In this document: positions 41,844-49,406 of the stretch, one piece after another | How the letters are laid out: each line of letters begins with the position of its first letter | Position numbering within the stretch: position 1 is the first letter of the stretch | Assembly: GCA_051984675.1 (NCBI GenBank) | Contig: JBPYFK010000164.1 | Span: 1-64,000 of the forward strand | DNA from: JBPYFK01 sp051984675 | Lineage (GTDB): Bacteria > Actinomycetota > Actinomycetes > Mycobacteriales > Pseudonocardiaceae | Direction: 5' to 3' | Length of the DNA: 64,000 nt | Position numbers and translations under genes: made by a program | The notes under the pieces: generated by a model | Database searches by the model: none | What the model was told of the DNA's origin: nothing | The model's input: only the letters and a program-made list of their open reading frames with translations

Positions 41844-42623
41844 GTGCGCCAGTACGATGGCAGCGTGTCGAGCGCAACACCAGGAAACGTCGAGACCACC
41901 CAGCCGGAACCGGCCCAGCCCGCAGCGACGACGCCCGCCGAGGCGCCAGCCCCGGAGCCCCCGGCCGCCGACCGCGCCTACCGCCACGTCAAAACCGGCC
42001 TGCTCGACGGGACCTATCCCGACGGCCACCTACTGTCCGAAGGGGAAATCGCCACCGCGCTGAACATGTCCCGCACTCCCGTGCGCGAAGCCTTCCTCCG
42101 ATTGCAAACCGAAGGCTTCCTGCGCCTGTACCCCAAACGCGGCGCCCTCGTCGTCCCTGTGAGCCCCACCGAAGCCCGCGCCCTACTCGAAGCACGCCTA
42201 GCCCTGGAAAGCTTCGCGATCGATCGGCTCGCCACCCAGGGCGACACCACCGTCACCGACGTCGGCGAAGAACTCGCCGCCCACCGCGCCTGCGACGCCG
42301 CGGACCTCACCGACGCCGAGATGCACGAAGTGGACCGCGACTTCCATGCCCAACTGGTGGCCGCCTCCGGCAACCCCGTCGTGGCCGACCTCTACAACGC
42401 ACTCCGGGACCGGCAACTACGGATCACCTCCACCGCCCGAACCCACGAACCAGCCAAACGCGCCCGCGTCACCCATCAGCACGGCGAGATCGCCTCCGCC
42501 CTCCGCCACGGCAACCCCGAACTCGCCAAAACCCGCCTGCGCCAACACCTCCTCGACACAGCCCGACACCTCGGCGTGGCCGCAGGCCCCTACCTCGAAC
42601 CAGACGCCGTCGACCCCGCCTGA
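41844..42623 (+). CDS. GntR-family transcriptional regulator, FCD subfamily
   Basis: 259 aa. About 40 proline/alanine-rich residues precede the winged helix: YRHVKTGLLDGTYPDGHLLS, EIATALNMSRTPVREAFLRL, GFLRLYPKRGALVV. The FCD domain contains EVDRDFHAQLVAASGNPVV and THQHGEIASALRHGNPELA with the metal-binding histidines. The start is uncertain: GTG 41844 would be nearly leaderless given the palindrome just upstream, and GTG 41865 lacks a clear RBS. It is divergent from an MFS transporter gene it likely regulates. Confidence 0.88.
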   Translation: MRQYDGSVSSATPGNVETTQPEPAQPAATTPAEAPAPEPPAADRAYRHVKTGLLDGTYPDGHLLSEGEIATALNMSRTPVREAFLRLQTEGFLRLYPKRGALVVPVSPTEARALLEARLALESFAIDRLATQGDTTVTDVGEELAAHRACDAADLTDAEMHEVDRDFHAQLVAASGNPVVADLYNALRDRQLRITSTARTHEPAKRARVTHQHGEIASALRHGNPELAKTRLRQHLLDTARHLGVAAGPYLEPDAVDPA

Positions 42624-42679
42624 CCTCGATGCATGGCAGGGGCGACGACCGATGGGTACTGGTGTGAGGATGATTGTTG

Positions 42680-42699
42680 ATTTCGGTCAACACTGAAGC
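42680..42699. repeat. 20 bp dyad element, copy A
   Basis: ATTTCGGTCAACACTGAAGC lies in the AT-rich promoter region upstream of the threonine leader. It matches 18 of 20 bases of the element at 60108-60127 and carries an imperfect TTCRGT/ACTGAA dyad. Confidence 0.65.
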
Positions 42700-42738
42700 A
42701 TTGAAGACAATAAAGAATACTTTCACCTACCGAAGGCG

Positions 42739-42819
42739 ATGAGTTCACGGTCTGCTACGGTTGCGACCATGCAGCGCGCTGGTATGACGACGACGCCGGA
42801 GACCGTCCCGGCGCGCTGA
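42739..42819 (+). CDS. Threonine-rich leader peptide
   Basis: 26 codons from ATG 42739, preceded by GAAGG, to TGA 42817-42819. The peptide ends MQRAGMTTTPETVPAR; four of six consecutive codons (42787-42804) are threonine, and six of 26 overall. It lies between an AT-rich promoter region and a strong terminator hairpin ahead of a threonyl-tRNA synthetase gene. This is the arrangement of a ribosome-mediated attenuator: ribosomes stalling at threonine codons when charged tRNA-Thr is scarce would prevent hairpin formation. A shorter version could start at ATG 42769 or 42784. No function beyond regulation is expected. Confidence 0.75.
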   Translation: MSSRSATVATMQRAGMTTTPETVPAR

Positions 42820-42832
42820 TCGTTGTCCACAT

Positions 42833-42866
42833 CCGAAGCTCCGGGGCGAGGGCCCCGGAGCTTCGT
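42833..42866 (+). terminator. Attenuator hairpin before the threonyl-tRNA synthetase gene
   Basis: CGAAGCTCCGGGG (42834-42846) pairs perfectly with CCCCGGAGCTTCG (42853-42865); C47-G52 can extend it to 14 bp with a GAGG loop. It starts 14 bases after the leader stop and lies 40 bases before the synthetase start. CCCGG at 42808-42812 in the leader can pair with the upstream arm instead, a candidate antiterminator. Confidence 0.75.
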
Positions 42867-42905
42867 CGTGTGGTCACTCGCCCTACCAACCGCGAGAGGA
42901 CCACC

Positions 42906-44117
42906 ATGGATCACCGCACACTCGGCCGTGACCTGAACCTCTTCGGCACCGACCCGCTGATCGGCGCGGGACTGCCCTACTGGCTGCCGGATGGCGCGAT
43001 CGTGCGCCACACCCTGGAGGAATACATCCGTGAGGCCGAGTTGCGCGCCGGCTACCAGCACGTCTACTCACCGGTTTTGGCCAAGCGGGACCTGTATGAG
43101 ATCTCCGGGCACTGGTCCCATTACAGCGACGAGATGTTCCCGCCGATGACTCTCGGGGGTGAGCAGGTAGTACTGCGGCCGAGTCTGTGTCCGCACCACG
43201 CCGTGATCTACCGCTCCCGCGCGCACAGCTACCGCGAGCTACCGCTGCGGATGGCCGAACTGGGCGGCATGTACCGCTCGGAGCTGTCCGGGGTCCTCGG
43301 AGGACTGACCCGAGTGCGAGCGATCCACCTCAACGACGCGCACATCTTCTGCGCCCCGGACCAGGTCGCCGACGAAGCACGCGCGGCCCTGGCACTGATC
43401 CGCCAGGCATACGCCGCTCTGGGTATCCAACCGGCCCGCGTGCGGCTGTCGCTGCCGAGCACCGGAGGCAAGTACGTCGCCAATCCCGGGATGTGGCAGC
43501 GGGCCGGGGCCGTGCTCACCGGCATCCTCGACGAGTCCGGGCTCGCCTACGACGCCGTCGAGGGCGAAGCGGCGTTCTACGGACCCAAGATCGACATCCA
43601 GGTCGTCGACGGCGCCGGCCGCGAGTCCACGCTGTCCACCGTCCAGGTCGACTTCCACCAGCCCGCCCAGTTCGAGCTGCACTACATCGGACCGGATGGC
43701 GCCAAGCATCGGCCGGTCATGGTCCATCGCAGCATCATCGGCAGCGTGGAACGGGCCGTCGCACACCTCATCGAAACTCACGGCGGCGCCTTTCCCGGCT
43801 GGCTGGCCCCCACCCAGGTGAGCGTGCTGCCCGTCTCCGACACCGAGCGGGATCAGGCCGCTGCCCTGGTCCAACGATGCGCCGACCAAGGGCTACGAGC
43901 CGACCTTCTCGGGCCGGACCACGGCAGCCTGGGAGCGCGCATCCGCGCCGCCCGGCTCGTGCCCTACCAAGCGGTGATCGGGGCGAAGGAGGCCAGTGAC
44001 GACCAAGTGGCACTGCGACTCCGAGACGGCCGCCGCCTGGACGCGATGCCCGCCACCGAGGCACTGGCACGCATCGGCACGCTGATCAATGCACACAGCA
44101 CCCGCCTGTGGGAATGA
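42906..44117 (+). CDS. Short threonyl-tRNA synthetase (no TGS or editing domain)
   Basis: 403 aa class II synthetase holding only the catalytic and anticodon-binding domains; full ThrRS is about 640-690 aa. Zinc ligands are kept: Cys 95 (SLCPHHA), His 146 (NDAHIFC) and the His of VMVHRSIIGS. Motif 2 is YRSELSGVLGGLTRVRA, and the anticodon domain starts near APTQVSVLPVSD. The threonine-pocket segment TQDDAH is HLNDAH (Leu 142, Asn 143), and NCPGH is LCPHH. It would charge threonine without proofreading, or act on a related amino acid. ATG 42906 follows GAGAGGA. The upstream threonine leader and hairpin strongly suggest regulation by threonyl-tRNA supply. It is probably a second ThrRS beside a housekeeping copy elsewhere. 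Confidence 0.85.
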   Translation: MDHRTLGRDLNLFGTDPLIGAGLPYWLPDGAIVRHTLEEYIREAELRAGYQHVYSPVLAKRDLYEISGHWSHYSDEMFPPMTLGGEQVVLRPSLCPHHAVIYRSRAHSYRELPLRMAELGGMYRSELSGVLGGLTRVRAIHLNDAHIFCAPDQVADEARAALALIRQAYAALGIQPARVRLSLPSTGGKYVANPGMWQRAGAVLTGILDESGLAYDAVEGEAAFYGPKIDIQVVDGAGRESTLSTVQVDFHQPAQFELHYIGPDGAKHRPVMVHRSIIGSVERAVAHLIETHGGAFPGWLAPTQVSVLPVSDTERDQAAALVQRCADQGLRADLLGPDHGSLGARIRAARLVPYQAVIGAKEASDDQVALRLRDGRRLDAMPATEALARIGTLINAHSTRLWE

Positions 44118-44140
44118 CGGGCGGGCAGGCGCGCGGCTAG

Positions 44141-44182
44141 GTTCCGCGCAGCTGGCGTTTACCTGGCGCCGCCGCGCGGAAC
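44141..44182 (+). terminator. Hairpin after the threonyl-tRNA synthetase gene
   Basis: GTTCCGCGC (44141-44149) pairs with GCGCGGAAC (44174-44182) across a 24-base loop, between the synthetase stop and the next gene. Confidence 0.5.
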
Positions 44183-44224
44183 TCCGGGGAGGCGTTCGCC
44201 ACCCGCCGAAGGGAGCATGCCGCA

Positions 44225-44737
44225 ATGACCAGCGCTGACCTGCTCGTCGACGCGTTCGGCCGGATACGCGAGAGCGTTCACGACGTCGTTGCGGGACTCA
44301 CCCCGGAAGAGCTGGCCTTCCGCTTCGACGCCGAGGCCAACTCGATCGCCTGGCTGGTGTGGCACCTCACCCGGGTACAGGACGACCACATCGCCGACGC
44401 CGCGCGCATCGACCAGGTCTGGACCGCCCACGGCTGGGAGGACCGCTTCGGCCTGCCGTTCCACCCCGACGAGACCGGATACGGCCAGAGCTCCGAGGAA
44501 GTCGGCGCGGTCCAGGTCTCGGCGAAGCTGCTCACCGGCTATCACGACGCGGTGCACAAGCAGACGATCCGCTACGTGCGGCACCTCGGCGACGCGGACC
44601 TCGACCGGATCATCGACGACTCCTGGGATCCGCCGGTCTCACTCGGCGTCCGGCTGGTGAGCGTGATCGCCGACGACCTGCAGCACACCGGGCAGGCCGC
44701 CTACATTCGCGGTGTGGTCGAACGCACCGGCACGTGA
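44225..44737 (+). CDS. DinB/DUF664 family protein (mycothiol-transferase-like)
   Basis: 170 aa four-helix-bundle protein. Metal-binding histidines are expected in WLVWHLTRVQDDH (His near 48), GYHDAVHKQTI and DDLQHTGQAAYIRGV. Actinobacterial members of this superfamily are often mycothiol-dependent transferases or isomerases, by analogy to maleylpyruvate isomerase. ATG 44225 follows GAAGGGAGC. It stands alone on the plus strand after the synthetase terminator and converges with the SPFH gene with no gap. The specific reaction is unknown. Confidence 0.8.
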   Translation: MTSADLLVDAFGRIRESVHDVVAGLTPEELAFRFDAEANSIAWLVWHLTRVQDDHIADAARIDQVWTAHGWEDRFGLPFHPDETGYGQSSEEVGAVQVSAKLLTGYHDAVHKQTIRYVRHLGDADLDRIIDDSWDPPVSLGVRLVSVIADDLQHTGQAAYIRGVVERTGT

Positions 44738-45955
44738 TCAGTCCTGCTCCGGCGGTTCCTCCGCGCTCGGCTGCTGCGGCGGGGCCTGCCGCCGCGAGGT
44801 GATCCCTGGACGGCCCGGGGGCACGTCCTGCCCGGTCACGAAGTCCGTCGGGCTGGGAACCTCCTTGCGCGCCACCTCTTCGGCCGCGCGGACCGCTTCG
44901 GCGACCTCCGGCGTGGTGGAGGTGTCGAACCAGGCCCGCACCGACTCGTCGTCCTCTTCCGGCCGCCCAGCCGGGGGCTCCTCGGCGGTGGGCTCGAAAC
45001 GGAACACCCCGTCCTCGCCCGGGGCGCCGAGCGAGCGGGCGAACCCTTCCAGCGCCTTGCTGAAGTCGCTGGGCACGACCCACACTTTGTTCGCGTCGCC
45101 CTGCGCCATCTGCGGCAGGGTCTGCAGGTACTGGTAGGCCAGCAGCTCCGGGGTCGGCTTGCCCTGCTTGACCGCCGCGAAGACCTTCTCGATCGCCTTG
45201 GCCTGTCCCTGGGCCTGCAGGTAGCGGCTGGCCCGCTCACCCTGCGCGCGCAGGATGGCCGACTGCCGGTCCGCCTCCGCGGCGAGGATGGCGGCCTGCT
45301 TGGCGCCCTCGGCGGCGAGGATCTGCGACTGCTTCTGCCCTTCCGCGGTCTTGATCGACGACTCCCGCTGGCCCTCGGCGTTGAGGATCATGGCGCGCTT
45401 CTCCCGGTCGGCGCGCATCTGCTTCTCCATCGAGTCCTGAATGGACGGAGGCGGGTCGATCGCCTTCAGCTCCACCCGGGCCACCCGGATGCCCCACCGG
45501 CCGGTCTCCTGGTCCAGCACCCCGCGCAGCTGCGTGTTGATCGCATCGCGGGAGGTCAGCGTCTCCTCCAGGCTCATGCCACCCACGACGTTGCGCAACG
45601 TCGTCGTGGTCAGCTGCTCGACACCGACGATGTAGTTGTTGATCTCATACACCGCCGACCGTGAGTCGGTGACCTGGAAGTAGACCACGGTGTCGATCGA
45701 CACCGTCAGGTTGTCCTGGGTGATCACCGGCTGCGGCGGGAAGGACACCACCTGCTCGCGCATGTCGATCCGCGCGCGCACCCGATCCAGGAAGGGCACC
45801 AGAAAGTTCAACCCCGGCTCGGCGACGGTGCGAAACCGCCCGAACCGTTCCACCACGCCGGACTGCGCCTGCGGGATCACCAGCACCGACTTGGACGCGA
45901 TGATGATCACCAGCAGGACGACGACGGCAATGACTACCAAAGCGGCAACGTCCAC
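44738..45955 (-). CDS. SPFH/band 7 membrane protein (slipin/QmcA type)
   Basis: 405 aa. One N-terminal membrane helix (AALVVIAVVVLLVIII), then the SPFH domain: VIPQAQSGVVERFGRFRTVAEPGLNFLVPFLDR, QPVITQDNLTVSIDTVVYFQV, LRNVVGGMSLEETLTSRD, WGIRVARVELKAIDPP. A long alanine/glutamate-rich coiled coil (REKRAMILNAEGQRES to RASRYLQAQGQAKA) follows, then a disordered acidic tail. Such proteins form large oligomers in membrane microdomains and interact with FtsH-type proteases. GTG 45955 follows GGGGAGGAG. It is downstream of an NfeD gene on the same strand, the classic partner. Confidence 0.92.
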   Translation of the reverse strand: MDVAALVVIAVVVLLVIIIASKSVLVIPQAQSGVVERFGRFRTVAEPGLNFLVPFLDRVRARIDMREQVVSFPPQPVITQDNLTVSIDTVVYFQVTDSRSAVYEINNYIVGVEQLTTTTLRNVVGGMSLEETLTSRDAINTQLRGVLDQETGRWGIRVARVELKAIDPPPSIQDSMEKQMRADREKRAMILNAEGQRESSIKTAEGQKQSQILAAEGAKQAAILAAEADRQSAILRAQGERASRYLQAQGQAKAIEKVFAAVKQGKPTPELLAYQYLQTLPQMAQGDANKVWVVPSDFSKALEGFARSLGAPGEDGVFRFEPTAEEPPAGRPEEDDESVRAWFDTSTTPEVAEAVRAAEEVARKEVPSPTDFVTGQDVPPGRPGITSRRQAPPQQPSAEEPPEQD

Positions 45956-45987
45956 TGTGGTCTCCTCCCCGGCAGCGCCGGCACCCG

Positions 45988-46425
45988 CTACAAACCCATG
46001 TCCCACTCTGCCACGACCGCGGTGGCTCCCGAGATCTCGACGACCGTCACCGTGCTGCCGGTTTCCAGCACGCGCCTCTCGTCGAGCGCGCGCGCCGACC
46101 ACAGCTGGCCGTCGATGCGGACCTGACCGCCGTGAGCATCCACTGTGGACGTCACCACGGCCCGGTGGCCGACCAGCGCGTCGACGTTGGTCTTCAGCGC
46201 CGGCGGGTGATGCATCCGGCGCTTCAGCGCCGGCCGCGCGAAGAAGACCAGCCCCAGCGACAGCGCGGCGAACGCCGCCGCGTCCACCCCCAGCGGCGCC
46301 CCGAGCGCCGCCGCGCCGGCAGCCCCCAGCGCGCCGACCCCGAGCATCACCAGCACGAAGTCACCGGACACCACTTCAGCCGCGATCAGCACCACGCCTG
46401 CCACCAGCCAGACCAGCGCGACCAT
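45988..46425 (-). CDS. NfeD family membrane protein
   Basis: 145 aa. Two or three membrane helices (VALVWLVAGVVLIAAEVV, FVLVMLGVGALGAAGAAALG, AFAALSLGLVFF) precede a C-terminal OB-fold (VGHRAVVTSTVDAHGGQVRIDGQLWSAR, GSTVTVVEISGATAVVAE). It is the short NfeD1b type that pairs with slipin/SPFH proteins. ATG 46425 is the first codon matching homologues; its RBS is weak. The SPFH gene starts 32 bp downstream. Confidence 0.9.
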   Translation of the reverse strand: MVALVWLVAGVVLIAAEVVSGDFVLVMLGVGALGAAGAAALGAPLGVDAAAFAALSLGLVFFARPALKRRMHHPPALKTNVDALVGHRAVVTSTVDAHGGQVRIDGQLWSARALDERRVLETGSTVTVVEISGATAVVAEWDMGL

Positions 46426-46492
46426 GCAGCCATAGTGGCAGACACCCGCACTCCGTGTACCCCTTTCCTGGCCCGCCGTGATCGACGCGTGA

Positions 46493-46514
46493 TACCACCA
46501 CAGCTGTGGTGGTA
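46493..46514. repeat. 22 bp perfect palindrome upstream of nfeD
   Basis: TACCACCACAG-CTGTGGTGGTA lies between the end of the DUF3097 gene and nfeD on the minus strand. It can act as a terminator or an operator. Its core nearly matches 23544-23562. A second small dyad, CACCAC-gggc-GTGGTG, follows. Confidence 0.65.
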
Positions 46515-46540
46515 GTTCACCACCACGGGCGTGGTGACCG

Positions 46541-47368
46541 CTAGGGGGTTGTGGGCGGCTCCCCATCGTCGGTGACGAAATCGATCAGCTGTTCCACCGC
46601 CCCGATCAGCGGTGGCTCCAGGTCCCGGAAGCTGGACACCGCCGCTAGCACTGTCCGCCACCCCTGCGCCGGTGTCTCCCACCCCAGCGCCGCGCACACG
46701 CCTTCCTTCCAGTCTTGGCCGTGCGGAACCTCCGGCCAGGCGGTCATGCCCACCGCCGAGGGCCTGACCGCCTGCCAGATGTCCACATACGGGTGACCGG
46801 TGATCAGCACGTGCGGATCGTCCACGGCGGCGGCCAGCCGCGACTCCTTGCTGCCGTCCACCAGGTGGTCGGCGAGCACACCCACCCGCCGGCCCGGGCC
46901 CGGCCCGAACTCCTCCAGCGCGGCGGCCAGGTCGTCCAGGCCGTGCAGCGGTTCCACCACGACACCCTCGACCCGAAGATCGTGTCCCCACACGCGTTCC
47001 ACGAGTTCGGCGTCGTGCAGGCCCTCCACCCAGATCCGGCTGGCCCGGGCGGTGCGCGCCCGCACCCCCTCGACCCGCACCGACCCGGACGTCGAGCGAG
47101 CCGGCCCAGTCGAGCCGGCCGCCCGGGGGTGGGTCAGGGTCACGGGTTGGCCGTCGAGGTGGAAAGCGGCCGGACGCAACGGAAACACGCGGCGCTTCCC
47201 GTGGCGGTCTTCCAGCACGACACCGCCGTGGTCGAAGCCCACGACCGCGCCACAGAAACCACTGGCGGCGTCCTCGACGACCAGCCCCGGCTCAGCCGGA
47301 ACCTCCGCGACCTTGCGTCGCCGCTTGCCCGCCGCCAACACGTCACTGCCGTACTCCACCGAGCGCAC
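46541..47368 (-). CDS. DUF3097 family protein
   Basis: 275 aa, an actinobacteria-specific protein of unknown function. Recognisable blocks are VVEDAASGFCGAVVGFDHGGVVLEDRHGKRRVFPL near the start, RIWVEGLHDAELVERVWGHDLRVEGVVVEPLHG, GVLADHLVDGSKESRLA, VLITGHPYVDIWQAVRP and HGQDWKEGVCAALGW. The middle resembles a Toprim-like core (EGLHDAELVE then ADHLVDGSKE), suggesting metal-dependent nucleic-acid chemistry, but this is inference. GTG 47368 or the in-frame GTG 47359 starts it. It is divergent from the uncharacterised gene at 47517. Confidence 0.85.
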   Translation of the reverse strand: MRSVEYGSDVLAAGKRRRKVAEVPAEPGLVVEDAASGFCGAVVGFDHGGVVLEDRHGKRRVFPLRPAAFHLDGQPVTLTHPRAAGSTGPARSTSGSVRVEGVRARTARASRIWVEGLHDAELVERVWGHDLRVEGVVVEPLHGLDDLAAALEEFGPGPGRRVGVLADHLVDGSKESRLAAAVDDPHVLITGHPYVDIWQAVRPSAVGMTAWPEVPHGQDWKEGVCAALGWETPAQGWRTVLAAVSSFRDLEPPLIGAVEQLIDFVTDDGEPPTTP

Positions 47369-47516
47369 GGGAAGGGACCGTAGCGGCAGAACTCACTCCA
47401 CCGGTGACACCACGCCGGCTGGCCTCGGCAGAAAGCCCGAGGGCGTACAACCCCCGCTGCCGATCAGCGTCCACGGGTGCGTAACCTCGTTTGCCGTGCC
47501 ATGTCCAAGCGCAACG

Positions 47517-48290
47517 ATGGTGGTATGGACGTCGGCGTGGCTGCACGGGGCAGCCGCGTCGGACGACGTGCTGGACGCCCTGCACATCTGGGCCGAGGTC
47601 CACGAAGTGCGGGCAGCCGACGAGGATCTCGCGGCTCGTCTTGACCTGCCCGGCCCGCAGGAGGCACCGGCGGGGCCAGCGATGCTGCTGGCCGCGTTCC
47701 GCAAGGCCGGAGCCGGCCACGCCGATCTCGCGCTCCCCGTTCCCGGCGACGTCCGTGGCCTCGACGGGAAGACCGCCTTCTCCCGGTTGGCCGTTCGCTG
47801 CGCGGAAGCGGTCGTCCTGCGCGAGCAGCGGCTCGGGCTGGTACCGGAAAAGGTCGCCGACGGCGTGCTGCGATGGACCGTGTTCGCGCTGGACGAGGTG
47901 GCACCCGCCGAGCATCTGCCGATCGGCGAGGCCGAGCACGGCATGTCGTCGGCGATGCGTGAAGCCGCGAGCGCGTTGCTGGAACTCGACATCGCCAAGC
48001 AGCGCCCAGGAGTACGGGAAGAGATCGCCGAGTCGGTGGCCTCCCGTCCGCAGCCCGCGTGGCCGCAGGACGCACCCCCACGCGCGCTGCGTGTGCTGCA
48101 ACGTGCGTCCGAGGTGGAGGCGATCCTGTGGATCGCCACCGAGGACGCCCCCGGCGGGGCACTGTCCGCGTCCGCCGTTCGCGCGCGCACGCAAGCCCTG
48201 CGACCGCTGTTCGACGCGGTGCGCGCGGCACGCCAGTCCGCGGCAGCGGAGATGGTGCGCGTGCTGGCCGCCCGCGCCAACCGGTCCTGA
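47517..48290 (+). CDS. Uncharacterised helical protein
   Basis: 257 aa. I do not recognise a family. The protein is mainly alpha-helical and charged. Notable stretches are DDVLDALHIWAEVHEVRAADEDLAARL, MLLAAFRKAGAGHADLALPVPGD, SRLAVRCAEAVVLREQRLGLVPEKVADGVLRW and HGMSSAMREAASALLELDIA; no catalytic motif is evident. ATG 47517 is taken; GTG 47496 is in frame upstream with no better RBS. It is divergent from the DUF3097 gene and converges with the ferrochelatase gene. Codon use matches the neighbours, so it is very likely a real gene. Confidence 0.7.
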   Translation: MVVWTSAWLHGAAASDDVLDALHIWAEVHEVRAADEDLAARLDLPGPQEAPAGPAMLLAAFRKAGAGHADLALPVPGDVRGLDGKTAFSRLAVRCAEAVVLREQRLGLVPEKVADGVLRWTVFALDEVAPAEHLPIGEAEHGMSSAMREAASALLELDIAKQRPGVREEIAESVASRPQPAWPQDAPPRALRVLQRASEVEAILWIATEDAPGGALSASAVRARTQALRPLFDAVRAARQSAAAEMVRVLAARANRS

Positions 48291-48306
48291 CGCCGGACCA
48301 ACCAGG

Positions 48307-49314
48307 TCAGCCGGTGATCTGCGGCTCGCCGTTGACGCTGCGACCGGACACAGGCAGCTCGGACAGCTTGCGTGGCGCCAGACCCTCGGTGTGCTCGCGG
48401 ACCAGTTCCACGACCATCTCCGCGAACTTCGGGTCCCCTCCGGCCGTCGCCGCACGGGCGAACCCCATGCCCAGCTCGCCGGCGGTCTCCCTGGCTTCGT
48501 TGTCCAGGTCCCAGATCACTTCGAGGTGATCGGAGATGAACCCGATCGGGCTGACCACCGCTGCCGGCACTCCTTGCGCGTGCAGGGTGTGAAGGTGGTC
48601 GACGATGTCCGGCTCCAACCACGGCACCTGCGGCGGGCCGGACCGCGACTGCCACACCACGTCGTAGTCGTCGGCGCCGACCGTCTCGGCGACCAGCCGC
48701 GCGCTTTCGGCCACCTGGCGCGAGTACCAGCGCGACTGGCCGTCCTCCCCGCACTGCTCATCGGCGGAGATCGGGATGGAATGCGCGGTGAACACCAGGC
48801 GCGGTCGCTCGGCGCCGACCGACCGCCACGCCGCCCGCACGGCGTCGGCGTTGGCCTCCACGAACAGCGGGTGGTCGTAGAAGTGGCGCAACTTCACCAG
48901 CTCCGGCGCCCCGTCTCCTACCGCCGCGCGAGCCCGGACGATGTCCTCGTTGTACTGGTCGTTGCCCGAGTATCCGCCCCAGGCGGAGGTGGCGAACACC
49001 AGCGCCCGCCGCACCCCGTTACTGGCCATCTTCGCGACGGTGTCTTCCACCATCGGGTGCCAGTTGCGGTTACCGAAATACACCGGCAGCGTGCCGCCGT
49101 GCCGGGCCAGCTCGCCCTCGACCGCGGTGATCAACTCCCGGTTGAGCTGGTTGATCGGCGACACACCACCGAAGTGGTAGTAGTGCTCCGCGACCTCGTC
49201 CAACCGCTCCGGCGGCACGTTGCGGCCCCGGGTCACGTTCTGCAGGAACGGGCGGACGTCCTCCGGTCCCTCCGGCCCGCCGAAGGACAGAACAAGCAGC
49301 GCGTCAAAGCTCAC
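48307..49314 (-). CDS. hemH: Ferrochelatase (coproporphyrin III type in actinobacteria)
   Basis: 335 aa. Inserts ferrous iron into a porphyrin; the actinobacterial enzyme uses coproporphyrin III. Marks: DALLVLSFGGPEGPEDVRPFLQNVTRGRNVPPERL, HYYHFGGVSPINQLNREL, WGGYSGNDQYNEDI, the metal-inserting His in VFTAHSIPISA, and PIGFISDHLEVIWDLDNEA with the second acidic site. GTG 49314 gives the family N-terminus. Only one cysteine is evident (DEQCGEDG), so the [2Fe-2S] cluster of mycobacterial homologues is probably absent. It is the third gene of the fabG-inhA-hemH unit, an order shared with mycobacteria. Confidence 0.93.
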   Translation of the reverse strand: MSFDALLVLSFGGPEGPEDVRPFLQNVTRGRNVPPERLDEVAEHYYHFGGVSPINQLNRELITAVEGELARHGGTLPVYFGNRNWHPMVEDTVAKMASNGVRRALVFATSAWGGYSGNDQYNEDIVRARAAVGDGAPELVKLRHFYDHPLFVEANADAVRAAWRSVGAERPRLVFTAHSIPISADEQCGEDGQSRWYSRQVAESARLVAETVGADDYDVVWQSRSGPPQVPWLEPDIVDHLHTLHAQGVPAAVVSPIGFISDHLEVIWDLDNEARETAGELGMGFARAATAGGDPKFAEMVVELVREHTEGLAPRKLSELPVSGRSVNGEPQITG

Positions 49315-49406
49315 CGGACCATGATGACGGCCCGCCGGGCCGTGGCGTTCACCTGGGTAGGGTCGGCCACCACCGCCCGGCGGGCCGGGACGTCCGCAGC
49401 GGGCTC

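Noticed and set aside
42720..42905. T-box riboswitch before the threonyl-tRNA synthetase
   Set aside because: I see no T-box sequence or specifier stem; a translated threonine-rich leader with a terminator explains the region better.
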